A stretch of 64,000 bases of DNA. Source: Prionailurus bengalensis (Eukaryota > Chordata > Mammalia > Carnivora > Felidae). The position numbers were made by a program, and so were the translations under genes. This document shows, in pieces, positions 45,310 through 57,159 of this stretch. Numbering within the stretch: position 1 is the stretch's first letter; each line of letters opens with the position of its first letter. The DNA is taken from the NCBI RefSeq assembly GCF_016509475.1, contig NC_057350.1, positions 48,994,501 to 49,058,500 of the forward strand, written 5' to 3'. The notes beneath the pieces are model-generated. The model did not search any database. It was not told where the DNA came from and saw only the letters and a list, made by a program, of their open reading frames with translations.

Positions 45310-46500
45310 TTTGGAGGGTCTTCTATGGTCAAGACACAGTGCCAGGCACTGGGAATAAATGCAAAGACAAAGACAGAAAGATAACGGGAAGAAAAAAAAG
45401 AGAGAAGAAAGAAACAGTGTCTGTCCTTGAAGAATTTACAGTATGGTGTCTGCCGTCCTATAGAACTTCCAGCAGTGATAGAAATGTTCTTTATCCTGCC
45501 CTGCACAATATGGTACTTACTAGCTGCCAATGGCTCTTGACTACTTGAAATGTAGCTGGTGGGACTAGGAAACAATTTTTAATTTTAATTAATTAGGCTA
45601 GTGACTACCGTACTGGACAGTGCAGGTCTAGTGGGAAAGATATTGAATCAAATGAACATACTATTACCATTGTGCTATGTGCTAAGAAACATGAGGTACT
45701 GAGTGCTCTGAAAACTAGTAATAGGAGGATTTGACCAATTCAGGAAGGTCAGGAAAATCTTCTTTAAGTGGCAGGAGAGAAGAAATTTGAAAGAGGAGTA
45801 GGGGACAACCAGATAGAGTGGGGTATCATAGAAGGCAATCCAGACAATGAGAATAAAAGGGAAATGATATTATGTAATAGTGTGGCAGAAGCAGAGGGTG
45901 TTAGGGGCATTAGAAGCCAGGACATTACAGGCCACATAAGAGATTTGGGTGTTTAGCCTAAGGACAGGGTTATAAGCAATCAGAGGTTGAAGGTTTAAGT
46001 GTGTGTGAAATGATTGCCTTGGCAACTTTGAAAAGCTCCCTCTGGTTATAGCATACAGAACACACGGAAGGATGCAAGAGAAAGAGCTGAGAAATCAGTA
46101 AACTGTCTCCTGCAATGGTCCAGATAGCTAATGAGGGTTTGTGGCTTAACCCACATACCCTGTCTGGCTGAACCCAGACAGATCTGTGGGATATGTAGAA
46201 AGTAAAACTGACATATCTTGGAAGAAAACTGGATGCAAGGAATAAGATCTAGGAACAGGATGACAGACAGTTCCTCCTCCTGGCAGATGGAGGTGCCATT
46301 GAACAAACAAAAAACGTGGTGGGAGTAGTTCTAGAGAGGGGATGTTGTTGGCTGGGTCTTCAACATGTTAAGTTTGAGGTGCTTAGAGACATCCAAATGG
46401 CCTGTTGAATAGGCAAGAAGGAGTTCAGGGGAGAGGTAAGGGTTGAAGATAGAAATTGGTGGGCCATTAGTGAATAGCCCCCCTTCTGTCCCCATGATAA
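45310..46500 (-). mobile_element. L2, antisense, with a nested hAT element
   Basis: Reverse-complement L2 text in order: 'agtgccaggcactgggaata', 'gtgctatgtgctaagaaac', 'ttctttaagtggcaggagag', 'gaaaagctccctctggttat', 'ctcctgcaatggtccagata', 'cttcaacatgttaagtttga' and 'gagttcaggggagaggtaag'. The hAT element at 45450-45625 interrupts it. Confidence 0.8.
45450..45625 (-). mobile_element. hAT-Charlie MER-type DNA transposon, antisense
   Basis: 'ccgtcctatagaacttccag', 'gatagaaatgttctttatcc', 'tttttaattttaattaatta' and 'gtgactaccgtactggacag' match the element at 8465-8646 in reverse. Nested in the L2. Confidence 0.75.
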
Positions 46501-46662
46501 TGTCAGGTAGTTTTGGCAAGTTGCAACAGTGTTTGTTAATTAATCCTGAAAAGGAAGTATGCACAAACACAATACATCCAATGCAATGCAATAATTACAA
46601 CAGTAGTATAAATGGGAGGAAGTAGCCAAATGGTGAAAAAATGCTGGCGATGTTCATTTATT
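46501..46662. other. Unassigned sequence
   Basis: No clear feature. Confidence 0.4.
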
Positions 46663-46676
46663 AAAGCTTCATAAGA

Positions 46677-46900
46677 GGGGCGCCGGGGTGGCGCAGTCGG
46701 TTAAGCGTCCGACTTCAGCCAGGTCACGATCTTGCGGTCCGTGAGTTCGAGCCCCGCGTCGGGCTCTGGGCTGATGGCTCGGAGCCTGGAGCCTGTTTCC
46801 GATTCTGTGTCTCCCTCTCTCTCTGCCCCTCCCCCGTTCATGCTCTGTCTCTCTCTGTCCCAAAAATAAATAAACTTTAAAAAAAAATTTTTTTTTAAAA
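46677..46900 (+). mobile_element. Young felid CAN-SINE, sense
   Basis: Head 'ggggcgccggggtggcgcag', 'cagccaggtcacgatcttgc' and 'gggctctgggctgatggctc', with an A/T-rich tail. Perfect 14-bp TSD at 46663-46676 and 46901-46914. Confidence 0.97.
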
Positions 46901-46914
46901 AAAGCTTCATAAGA

Positions 46915-47142
46915 AAGTAAAACTATCTAAGGAGATGGGGAATAGGGAGTGAGAAATTCACACAGTGATTGCTTTATACAATTACAAAGGAACAGGGGAA
47001 TAGAAGGATTCAGTTCAAACTGAGCTCTCAGAGAACCCAAATGAACTAAAAGAGAACACTGGTATATAAAGCTTGGGTATAACAGATGGAAACAGATATA
47101 TGGGGAATGGGGACAAGAGTGAGTGATACATAATTAACAGTC
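46915..47142. other. Unassigned sequence
   Basis: No clear feature. Confidence 0.4.
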
Positions 47143-47154
47143 GTGGACATTTTA

Positions 47155-47589
47155 TTTATTTCTTAAAGACTTTTTTAAAGATGTATTTTTTTATTTTTAA
47201 TTTTTTTCATTGTTTATTTTTGAGAGACAAAGAGTGAACAGGGGAGGGGCAGAGAGAGAGGGAGACACAGAATCTGAAGCCGGGTCCAGGCTCCAAGCTG
47301 TCCCCACAGAGCCTGACATGGGACTCGAACTCACAAACTATGAGATCATGACCTGAGCCAAAGTCAGCGCTTAACTGACTGAGCCACCCAGGGGCCCCAA
47401 GATTTATTTATTTTTGGGAGACAGAGGCAAGCAGGGAAGGGGCAGAGAGAGAGGGGGACAGAAGATCTGAAGCTAGCTCTGCACTGACAGCAGCAAGCCC
47501 AATGCAGGGCTTGAACTCACAAACTATGAAATCATGACCTGAGCCAAAGTCAGATGTTCAACCGACTGAACCACCCAGGTGCCTCTGTG
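47155..47589 (-). mobile_element. CAN-SINE, antisense, outer of a nested pair
   Basis: Head at right ('gactgaaccacccaggtgcc' as reverse complement), body 47399-47589, tail resuming left of the inner copy at 47155-47188. TSD 'gtggacatttta' at 47143-47154 and 47590-47601. Confidence 0.92.
47189..47398 (-). mobile_element. CAN-SINE, antisense, inner of a nested pair
   Basis: Complete element inserted in the A-rich tail of the outer copy. TSD at 47178-47188 and 47399-47409 with one mismatch. Same orientation as the host. Confidence 0.92.
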
Positions 47590-47601
47590 GTGGACATTTT
47601 A

Positions 47602-48329
47602 AAATTAATTTTTTCAGTTTCTGCTTATGGGTGATAATTATATTTGAATACAGGTGAGTTGAATATTTAATCAAAAATAATTTCACAATATAATTGACAA
47701 TCAGACTGGAAAGTTGTTCAGGTCTTTCATGTTCTTCCCATACGCAGTTGCCATCTTAGCAGCATGCCACCTCTTAAATTGGTAAAAAGAAGACATCAAT
47801 TTTAAACGATCTGCTCTCAGCTAACCATATGGGCAATTGCATTTGTCTTCCATTACCTGAGGTCAATTTCTTCCATTTATAAGTGTTCCTACTGGACTAT
47901 AGGCTAGTGGAGAAATAAATGTAGAAAATGTATGTAATTGCTCCAATCAACAGTTTTATAACTTGCCCTGAAAATCATAACACTAAGAACACAAATCTCC
48001 ATTTGCCTCCAAATAAATACTGTGTTGACTATAGTTATGATTCCTGGAAATGTGTTCAGATTGTTTCAGTACAGAAAAGGAACTGAGTCTAAATCTAATT
48101 AGAATATCAACAAATATCCAGGTATTTCAAGCCAAAGCATTGTACACGTTCATGCTACCAACACTTGGCCAGTCCCATCCCCTACCACCCTTCCTACCTA
48201 GAGGCAGATGTGAAGAGGATTGTAGCATATATTCTTTCCAGTCCAAGCTTTTATACTTTCACCATATCTATGAATACAAAAACAATATATAGCATTGCTT
48301 TAGGCTTAATTTATGTAAATACTATTCTC
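47602..48329. other. Unassigned sequence
   Basis: No gene or repeat recognised. The frame at 48050-48292 has no domain. Confidence 0.45.
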
Positions 48330-48865
48330 TAACATGAATCATTCTGAAACTTGCTTTTTCATCTACCTTTGATACTAAGATTTCTCCATGATATGTATAG
48401 TTCTAGTTTGTTTTAATTGCTATTAATTTTCCAATATATAAATAAACTACATCTTATTCATTCCCCTCTTGATTGGTATTAAATATCTTCTAGTCTTTCA
48501 CTATTACAAAAATATCACAATGAAGATATTTTACAAATCTTCCTATATACATGAGCAAGAGGTTCCAGATCAGCCTAGATCATTCTAAATCTAGGTCAAG
48601 GGAGTCATAGACTATCATTTCACTAGACATTGGTAAATGTCTCAAAAAGTGATGGGAACTATTAACACTTAGCAGCAGTGGGTAAGATTCTTTTTTACAC
48701 ACATCTGACTTGATGTTTGTCAAATGGATGTGAAATGGTATGTCATTTTAATCTTTTCTCCTGATTACTATATTACTAGTTAGGTTAAGCATACTTTCTA
48801 TGTCTATTGTCTATTTGGTTTGCCTCTTCTTTGAACTGCTGTTCATATCTTTTGTTCATTTTTAC
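48330..48865 (-). mobile_element. Antisense old L1, 3' part
   Basis: 'attctgaaacttgctttttc', 'cttgattggtattaaatatc', 'tggatgtgaaatggtatgtc' and 'tgttcatatcttttgttcat' follow the reverse complement of ORF2's 3' end. Continues after an interruption at 50115-51290. Confidence 0.7.
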
Positions 48866-48869
48866 ACTC

Positions 48870-50110
48870 ACTTGTCACTTTCTCCAGAGTTCTTTTCATA
48901 CCATACATGTCTATACCTAAGGTAACCCAAATATAAAGCTATCCCTCCCAGTGTTCCAAATGAGAAGATACAAAAAGTTCTGTACAACTTTACCAAAAAA
49001 ATATGTCTGTGTAAGGATAAAATGTCTATGTGTCATGTTTGATATCAATGTTATTTCAAATGCATATTTTAAATCATATATTACATAATAAAATATTTTT
49101 AAAATATTACTTTCTCCTTCACATTTCTTAAACAACTTTCATCAAATTTGTAATGAGCATGTCCAACGTCATTTGTCATTATTGAGGCACTTTATGCATC
49201 ATTTACAGTTTTCTAAAGCAGATCGTCACTTCTATTCAGATGAATTTTGAATCTGATTTTAATATACTCACAAGACTTTGTTCTAAGCTACCAAATATCA
49301 TATACTATTCAGGATCTTCACAATACGATCATGCATTATATTGCTTTTTGTGCCAGTTATCTTCTATTTCTACTTTCTGATCCACTCCCCTTCCTTCTCC
49401 ACCCTACCTCCTGGAAACCTGATATGTATGAACCATATCCTCACAATCCCTTGGTCTCAGGATTCCTGACCAGGCTCCCAGCTCAGCCTATGGGAAGTCT
49501 AATAGGAGATGAGAGGGAGGGCAGACAATGAGGTTGGGGTATTTATTCTCTGGCTCTTTCTCTTAAACATCAGCTCAGTCTGGCTGCATCACTGGACAGA
49601 AGGCACCCTACTCCTCATGACTTTCTTCTTCTATGTCTAGAAAACTGTCCTTTCCCTTGATTTACCTCTGCAGACCTAGAAGGGGGCACAGTTCTGAGCC
49701 TGGTAGCTCTGGTTCCTGCAATTTTCCTTGTACCTCCCTTATTTCCCACCACACCTTATAATTAGTCTTTTGATTAATAAACCATCCTTGAATTGTCCAA
49801 ACTTGAATGTGCCATCAATTTCCCATTGAGAAACTGATTTTGATATTCAAAAAATAATCTTTAGAAAGCTCATTTTCTATAACACCTAATCCTTAGTTTT
49901 GGGTCATTTCCCAGGAATCAATCATCTATATTAACCTTCTTTATAACATTTTGTTTGTTTATTTTGTCATTTTAACCAACTTCGATCTGAGTTTTGTCCA
50001 CATAGGCAGAAATATCACTGACTGGGTGGTTTTAGGCTGCCATACATTTCAGATAAGCTCTCTTTTCTGAGCAGTCATTTTCAAGAAATAAACATTACCT
50101 TATGTTTCAT
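48870..50110. mobile_element. Old insertion splitting the L1, part LTR-like
   Basis: About 1.2 kb lies between two collinear parts of one L1. Its stretch 49380-49830 ('ttggggtatttattctctgg', 'gctgcatcactggacagaag', 'gattaataaaccatccttga', 'gaatgtgccatcaatttccc') is a common ancient mammalian repeat that I cannot assign to a family. No coding content. Confidence 0.45.
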
Positions 50111-50184
50111 CATTTATAGTATTCTGGATCCTAATCTTCTTTGTGTTGCAAAACGCTTCTTCTCATCTATCACTTGAATTTTAA

Positions 50185-50623
50185 TGTTTTTTTTTTTTTT
50201 AATTTTTTTTTCAACGTTTATTTATTTTTGGGACAGAGAGAGACAGAGCATGAACAGGGGAGGGGCAGAGAGAGAGGGAGACACAGAATCGAAAGCAGGC
50301 TCCAGGCTCCGAGCCATCAGCCCAGAGCCTGATGCGGGGCTCGAACTCATGGACCGCGAGATCATGACCTGGCTGAAGTCGGACGCTTAACCGACTGCGC
50401 CACCCAGGCGCCCCAATGTTTATTTATTTTTGAAGGAGAGAGAGAGAGAGAGACAGCGTGAGCTGGGGAGGGGCAGAAAAAGAGGGAGACATAGAATCCG
50501 AAGTAGGCTCCAGGTTCTGAGCTGTCAGCACAGAGCCCGATGTGGGGCTCAAACCCACGAGCCACGAAATCATGACCTGAGCTGAAGTCAGACGCCTAAC
50601 CGACTGAACCACCCAGATGCCGG
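50185..50623 (-). mobile_element. CAN-SINE, antisense, outer of a nested pair
   Basis: Body 50415-50623 with the reverse-complement head 'gactgaaccacccagatgcc'. Tail split by the inner copy. TSD of 16 bp with one mismatch at 50169-50184 and 50624-50639, within the L1. Confidence 0.93.
50193..50414 (-). mobile_element. Young felid CAN-SINE, antisense, inner of a nested pair
   Basis: Young-subfamily marks ('GGCGCAGTCGG', 'cagccaggtcatgatctcgc') on the minus strand. Inserted in the tail of an older SINE. The duplication is an 'aatgttt'-type T-rich sequence on both sides. Confidence 0.95.
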
Positions 50624-51289
50624 ATCACTTGACTTTTAAATTTGTTTGTGTTGTGTTTTGTTGAAAGGGATTTGTCTTAATTTAGATAAATCTTTTATTT
50701 TATAACTTTTGGGTTTTATCTGTTCTTTAAGAAATTCTTCCCTACCCCAAGTTCACAGATATTCTTTATGTTTACTTCTGAATGTTTTAGTTTCTTTTTT
50801 TATGTTCTGATATGCAATGCAAGATGGAGATCTACTTTCATATTTTTATGTATGGAGAGACAACTGTCATATTCATCTACTCAATAATGATATCCCCCAA
50901 TGATTTGAATGCCACCTCTATTACAAGGGTTTGGTAGATGCACGGATCGTCTCTCAGCTGTGTCTTCTACTGCATTGTGTATTCCTGCACCAATTCTACA
51001 CCATGGTTCTACAATGAGTCATGGTATCTAGCAGAACAGATGTACTCATTGTGTCTTTGTTCAAAATTCTTGATTATTTTTGGCCTTTGTACTGCTAAAA
51101 CAGATTTCTTCTCCAAAGAATAAAATCTGAACAGTATCCCTTGGGTTGAGCATTTATGCTATTTGAATTTTAGAATCTAACCATCTCGTTACATGAAAAA
51201 TCCTGCTGTGACTGTGTGTGTGAGATTGCATTAACTTTATAAATTAATTTGAGAGAGAAAAAGAATTCTTGCTTTTGCTTCAACTTTTC

Positions 51290-53215
51290 CATATATTCTA
51301 TAGCTGAGTGCTGGGGGAGGCACTTTCCTTATCAACTCCAGTTTAGAAGACATCTCTAAGATGACATTTGGAAAAGCATCACTGGTCCAACAGAGTAGAA
51401 AATATTGAAGTCATTGGTCATTTATTGATCCCCTTGCTCAGCAAATTTTGTGAATGCCAGGTGTGTTAATATGTTTTATCTTCAGAAATACAAAGATTTT
51501 TCTCTTGGTTTAAGATATTCAATAAGAACACGTGAACATTTTAAAAACAAATTGTTTCACATTTCCATCAGATTTACAACAGGAAGAAAAAAACAAATAA
51601 GAACAAAATTGCTTCAGTAGTTAAATTATATTCTTTCTCCTTCCTGTAAACTGGCTTTGGAAAGAACACCCTAATTCATCTGAAATTGTTCATGTTTCCC
51701 ATAACTTGAAGAAATGGCGTTTCTCTTTAGTGTGATTCTCTACAGCTGTAATGAGGTAGTCTCTAAATTTGACTACCAGGTAGAAATAACAAAGGAAACT
51801 TATTGTACTTAGGTGTTTTTTATCTGATTCCATTAAAAATATACAATATTTAGTAGCTATTTTTAAAATATTGACATCCCTAAAAGTTATACATTTAAAA
51901 AGTATTCAAGATTACATATTTAATCAGAGTTCAAAGTATCTCAGGAGAATTATTATTTGTTTTTGAGCTTCATGATCTTTTTCAACTGTATAGAACAAAT
52001 AAATTAAAACATTTTAAATATATTACATTAAATATATTTTAATACATTAGAGAAATTAAGCACAGACAAAACTACCTTCTTAGGACTTATGTAAACTCAC
52101 AGTAGGATCTCAAATTACAATGAAGAGCAAGAATTTAGAAATTTAAACCAGAGTAAAAATATTCTTAGCATCTCAGTCTTTAACAATCTCCACACACCCA
52201 CTGTATACTTTATTAGCATCTCTATGAGAAGTTAGTTGGTTCACCCAATTGTTTATTAATACCAACAGTCATGGAGGGTACACACTGCCATAAATTCTGC
52301 TGCCATTCAGAAAATGTAACAGAGTAGCTAATAATTTAAAATCTAGCCTGTGTTGTAGTATGTCTCTCTTTGTTAAATTAAATGGTGGCTTATTGAAGCT
52401 AAATTGATTAATATGCCTTTAGCTGAGTTCTCCCCAATTGGAATTATTCTCTGATCCTTAAATGAATTAAGAAAATTGGTATCATTGTTCTCTGTGTTTG
52501 TATCCGTGTAGTATGTGTCCAAAAGTTTGTTTGGAAAAATTCTGATCAACTTAAACTCCATGGGGCAGATTTATCCACCATAATATAAGGTATGTTCTAG
52601 GCTCATCACACAAGCATCAAATGAATTCAAAGAACAAATGACAAAGAACAAAAGAATTGACCAGCAGTTGCAACTTTAACAAAATTTGAAATCTACAATC
52701 CCATCTAAATATTTAGGGCTATGAAGCTATTTGACATATTTAGTCCAGCTTTGATATCAGCTTCTTATAATTTTTCCCATGCCTAGTTTTCATTTAGGAA
52801 ACTTTTTGTTTGTTTCAAACAACAGATGGGAGTAATCATAGCTGAAACTCTCACCCCTCCTCCTCTGTTGCTGGCCTAGTCCTTCCCAAGGGCACATCTG
52901 GGCCTGGGATGGGACCTTTTTATAGTTTTCTCAAGAGCATGTGACTAATACATTTCATGTCTTTAATTAAAAGCTTTTTTGTGTGTACCATGTGCAGTGA
53001 GGACCTCATGTGTTTCCAAGATCACATGTCTAAACTATAACACTGTGAACCTTTAATGTCTCACTCTGAAATCAAATTCATTAAATCAGAATGAGTGGAT
53101 GGCTAGAAATGAATTGTTATAAATTAAGGATGTGCCCTAGAACATTACCATCAGCAGATCTTCTCAAATCAGATCTTCTCAAATCAAATCTCCCCACCTA
53201 GAATTGTCATCCTTG
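51290..53215. other. Unassigned AT-rich sequence
   Basis: No repeat or gene recognised over 1.9 kb. A 15-bp perfect tandem duplication lies at 53156-53185. The frame at 52373-52561 (-) has no domain. Confidence 0.45.
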
Positions 53216-53219
53216 AGAA

Positions 53220-53405
53220 CAGGAAAGGCCCCAGACAACACCTAGTCCAGTCCCCTCACTGTACAGATGAAGAAACCAAAGTACAAAGAGATTATATGAT
53301 ACACCCAAGATTGTACAGCTTGTTAATAATTGACCCAGAACTAGAACTCAGGTCTCCTAACTTGCATCTAGGGTCCTTCTCATTATACCTTAAACATGTT
53401 ACTGA
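53220..53405 (+). mobile_element. MIR, sense
   Basis: 'ctcactgtacagatgaagaa', 'accaaagtacaaagagatta', 'cagcttgttaataattgacc' and 'gaactcaggtctcctaactt' follow the 3' half of the MIR core. Confidence 0.75.
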
Positions 53406-53439
53406 AATTTTAAAGCCAGAGTTAAGAAAAGCAAATTGT

Positions 53440-54330
53440 GTCCCTACCATTATTAGGCACTGTGCAATACCTGAAATTACAAAGATAAATAACTTAGGAG
53501 TCCTGCTCTCACAGGGTTTAGACTCCAGGGGGACAAAGGTAACAGATAAATAACTACCCACTGCAGTAACTACTGAGGTACATTAGCAAAGGGCTGAGAA
53601 GCCCCAAGGACAGAGTAACTTCTTACCTGGGAATTAATATTTTCTTAGATCTTGAAGGGTGAGTAGGAACTTGCCAGCAAAGAAAGGCTGTACCAGGCAG
53701 AGAAAAAGCAAAGGAGGACAACAGAGCCTTAAAGGATCTGGTGTGTTCCTGGAACTGAACTATACAGAAAGGAATAGTACAGAATGAGTTTGACAAGATT
53801 GATTAAGTCAAAGCTAAGAAGTTTCAGTTTGGTAATTTTAGCCACTTGAATTTAATAGATTTTCAAATCACATAGACAGTATTACTGAATAATCCTTTTG
53901 AAAACTGGCGTTGATTAAATGCCCAACTATTTTTAAGACAGACTAGAGTGGAAAGAGATTAATCTCAGGGACATGAATTGGGAATTGGTTACTACTCATC
54001 CCAAGAAGCAAAAGATGATGACAAAAGAGAAGAGCTGCATTTTATTTTGAAACTAAATGAACTGGTAGATTCAGAAGGGGGTTATAAATAGAATAGAGGA
54101 AAGAAAAGACTGGATGAAACACTGAGGTTTCTAACTTGGGAAGCTCAGTGATTTCATCAACCAAGATCAAGAATAAAAAAGATGTTAATTCTAAGAGTAA
54201 GAGAATGAGAATTTCATTTAAGAACTGTTCAAGTAGGGCATAAAAATCTAGAAAAAAGCTTACTTAATTCTATGAAGGAAGTTTAGAGATATTCTGGGCA
54301 GTGTGAAATATCCAGTCCTATAATTAATAA
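53440..54330 (-). mobile_element. L2, antisense
   Basis: 'attaggcactgtgcaatacc', 'gagtcctgctctcacagggt', 'ctgtaccaggcagagaaaaa', 'gcagtttggtaatttt'-type text and 'gaactgttcaagtagggcat' follow the reverse complement of L2. Diverged. Confidence 0.6.
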
Positions 54331-54554
54331 CAGATTACTTCTCTGACTCAGTGATTACAGTTGAGACCCTAGAAATAAAAACATTATTAGTTTAAATAAC
54401 CATCTACTCACAGTTGACTATACACGAAAACTTAATTATGACTAACAGATCTTGAGAGTAGCTGTTTCCTGTTTGTCTAAGTACAATCTTTTACCAGCGG
54501 CATCTAAATAAAAACATTATCATTAATTAAGATACATGAGTTCAGTTTTAAATA

Positions 54555-55010
54555 GCCTTTACTGAATGTCTACCTGGTACAAAACTTGTACCTCATTGCC
54601 AGGAAATGCAAAGAAAAATAAGGCACAGTACAAGTGATTAATAGCTTGGAGTGTGAATAATAGCAAATGTAAGTTTCCAAAATGCAGAATAAAACATCCT
54701 CTGGGTAAGGGAAGAACTCTTAGGGAAAAAGATACTTTTGCTGACTCATGTATGAAGCAGGAAGAGTTTAAGAATTAGTGTTGACAATAACAAATGAGAA
54801 AACGCATTCAAGGCTGGTCATTCTAGGAGAATAGTACAAAAAAAAAATGCATGGACAAGGAAAAGAGTTAAAATATTCAGAGAATATTACAGTTGCCCAG
54901 TATAATTGTAACTTATAGTATCTAAAAGTAAATGGTTTGAGTTGTGGCTGGAATGATAAATTGAAGTCAGTTTATGAAGGCCTTCAAAATGTTTCTAGAC
55001 CTGACAGAGA
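54555..55010 (-). mobile_element. L2-like, antisense
   Basis: 'ctgaatgtctacctggtaca', 'tttgctgactcatgtatgaa', 'aaggctggtcattctaggag' and 'gaaggccttcaaaatgtttc' roughly follow reverse-complement L2 order. Weak. Confidence 0.4.
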
Positions 55011-55150
55011 CAACATAACTTTGGAGAATATAGATTAGAATAATAGAGCTTTGCTCAGGCTCTGATGTGGAAGCCCTTGCTTCCTACATGACTGGGCTGC
55101 ATCATTCTTGTTGCAAAGACTGGTCTAAGACTACACCTCCCACAAGACTG

Positions 55151-55153
<3 letters not shown>

Positions 55154-55191
<38 letters not shown>
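55154..55191. repeat. (TTA)n microsatellite
   Basis: About 12 TTA units. Confidence 0.95.
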
Positions 55192-55192
<1 letters not shown>

Positions 55193-55339
55193 TTGCCACA
55201 CCCTAGTTTCCACTTGACCCTCACCAAATTAGAAATATTACAAAAACCTTGCTTAATGTACAAAATACATGGACTTCTCAAAGCAGTCTGATATCCAAAA
55301 TGAAGTTGTAATGATTATTAAAATAATAATAAAATTAGT

Positions 55340-55570
55340 AACAATAGCTAGTATTTGCAACATTCTCTTTATATGAAGAGTGTGCTGATTGTGTTGTTTG
55401 TTGGTTTGTCTCTACAATAATCCCTTTAGGAGGATACATTATCGTATCAGTTTTACTATTGAGAAAGGTTTAAACCTTTCCACTGTTGAGTATCCTGAGA
55501 GCGGGGTAACCAGTATTAAAGCCCAGGACTGCTGAACAGAAAAGCTCTGCTCTTTCCCTTATGCCACAGT
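55340..55570 (+). mobile_element. MIR, sense
   Basis: 'acaataatccctttaggagg', 'tacattatcgtatcagtttt', 'agcccaggactgctgaacag' and 'ctcttt' before 'cccttatgccaca' match a complete MIR core. The 'gaggaaactgaggc' part has become the palindrome at 55463-55480. Confidence 0.65.
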
Positions 55571-55574
55571 TAGC

Positions 55575-57155
55575 AGTCACTTCTCTACAACACAACAACA
55601 ACTTTTAAGGCATTTTCCTTCCAAAACTCATTTTTTATAACCCTCTTGTAATCCAAGGTAGCTGTGGCTTATAAAGACACATAAATGGAGCTATGTTGAA
55701 TCTTTTCATGTGAAATCTCTAAAAGGAGGGGGTGAAATAAAGGAAGAAGCAAGGAAACCAGTACATTTGGGATTGTTACTTCTCAAGTACTACCCTGGTA
55801 AAAGAACTGCAGTTGTTCTCCAGTAATTCGGGAATAAACTCCCTCTGAGTCAGTGAATTTAGCAGCAAGACAGAAGATCTAGCCATTCTAAACCAATGAT
55901 TCATTGACCTTGGAAATCTGGCTGGTTAGATATCTGATAAAAACAACCCCCTTCAGTTTAATATATGAGAAATTTACTCCACACCCAAATGAATTGTACA
56001 GGGGCCTTAGAAACTTTAAATTGCTTTTTCCAAAGCTGCGCAGATTTCTTCTCTTTCAAGAATGAGTAAAGCAATACTAAATAACATAAAGAAAGGAAAT
56101 CCCTTAGGGATACAGGGCACACACATAAAATGATTTACTGTAAGAAACTGAAGATATTTTTAGAAATTATCTACTTTGTATTTTTAATAAAATTAAAAGA
56201 AAACAGACTTTTTGAAATGTAAGTCAAGAAATAAGTTTAAGGTAAAATAAACCAGAATAAAAGCTAAGCTTTAAATTAAAAAGGAATTGACCACTATAAG
56301 AAAAGAATGTAAGAAAAATCTTGTATTCTCATTACCAATTCCCTTGCCAAAAACAATTATAAAAGCTGAATCAAAGACATTTTTTAAAGTTTGAAACCAT
56401 CGGTGAAGGCATTAGAGAACAACTAAGACAATCAGGAGTTGGGGGCAAAGACCCCACAACAAAGAGGGGCAGATTAAGATGAACCCACTTTGATGACTAG
56501 CTTTTCCCTCAGAGGTATTTTGGACCATCATTTTTAAACACAAGTGGTAGACTGTGGCTTAGAGCAGTTTCATCAGGCTAGGGAGACACAGACCAAAGGG
56601 GACAAAACATTACAGGAAGAGAACAACAGAAAAACCCAAAACGCAGCAGCAATTTGCCCTTGAGGAATTTCCAACTCCCAAGCCTTTCCAATGGAGAGTG
56701 AGAGTTGAAAACCCAAGCAAAAAAACCCTAGCTGACATGCCAGAGTATAAAGCCTAGACTCCAGGAGTCTATCAGTCTATCAGTTGGAATTCATGACCTA
56801 CCCATGGGGAGACCATAGAAAACATCCCAGGATTTCAGTTAAGATATAAAAAGGAAGAAAGTCATAATTTTTAAAATTCCCTACATAATTACAATATCAA
56901 TAATAAAAACCAAATACAAAAAAGATGTTAAGCAAAATAAAATTCAGATCCCTATAAGCCAAAACTTCGGGGTTATTACTGTAGATGTTAGAAATACTGA
57001 CCTTGAAAAATAAGAATAAATGAATAAACATTCCATTATAAAATTAGAACTAGATTAAAAACAAACTTATAAAAACAAGGATAACAGATACAAATAAAGC
57101 AATGAAATTATTTTTTAAAAAAGTAGAAGTGACAGATACATCTGGCACACAACTA
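55575..57155. other. Unassigned AT-rich sequence
   Basis: No classified repeat or gene. The A-rich text at 56850-57150 may be diverged L1 but I cannot align it. Confidence 0.4.
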
Positions 57156-57159
57156 AAAA

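Larger units (their letters stand above)
50115..51290 (-). mobile_element. Antisense old L1, ORF2 middle
   Basis: 'tagtattctggatcctaatc', 'ttgtgttgcaaaacgcttct', 'gaaattcttccctaccccaa', 'gatttgaatgccacctctat' and 'tgtattcctgcaccaattct' follow the reverse complement of ORF2. Same L1 as 48330-48865. Two CAN-SINEs split it at 50185-50623. Confidence 0.75.

Noticed and set aside
53156..53185. Possible CRISPR-like or regulatory tandem repeat
   Set aside because: Only two copies of a 15-mer with no spacer. A simple tandem duplication in a mammalian genome.
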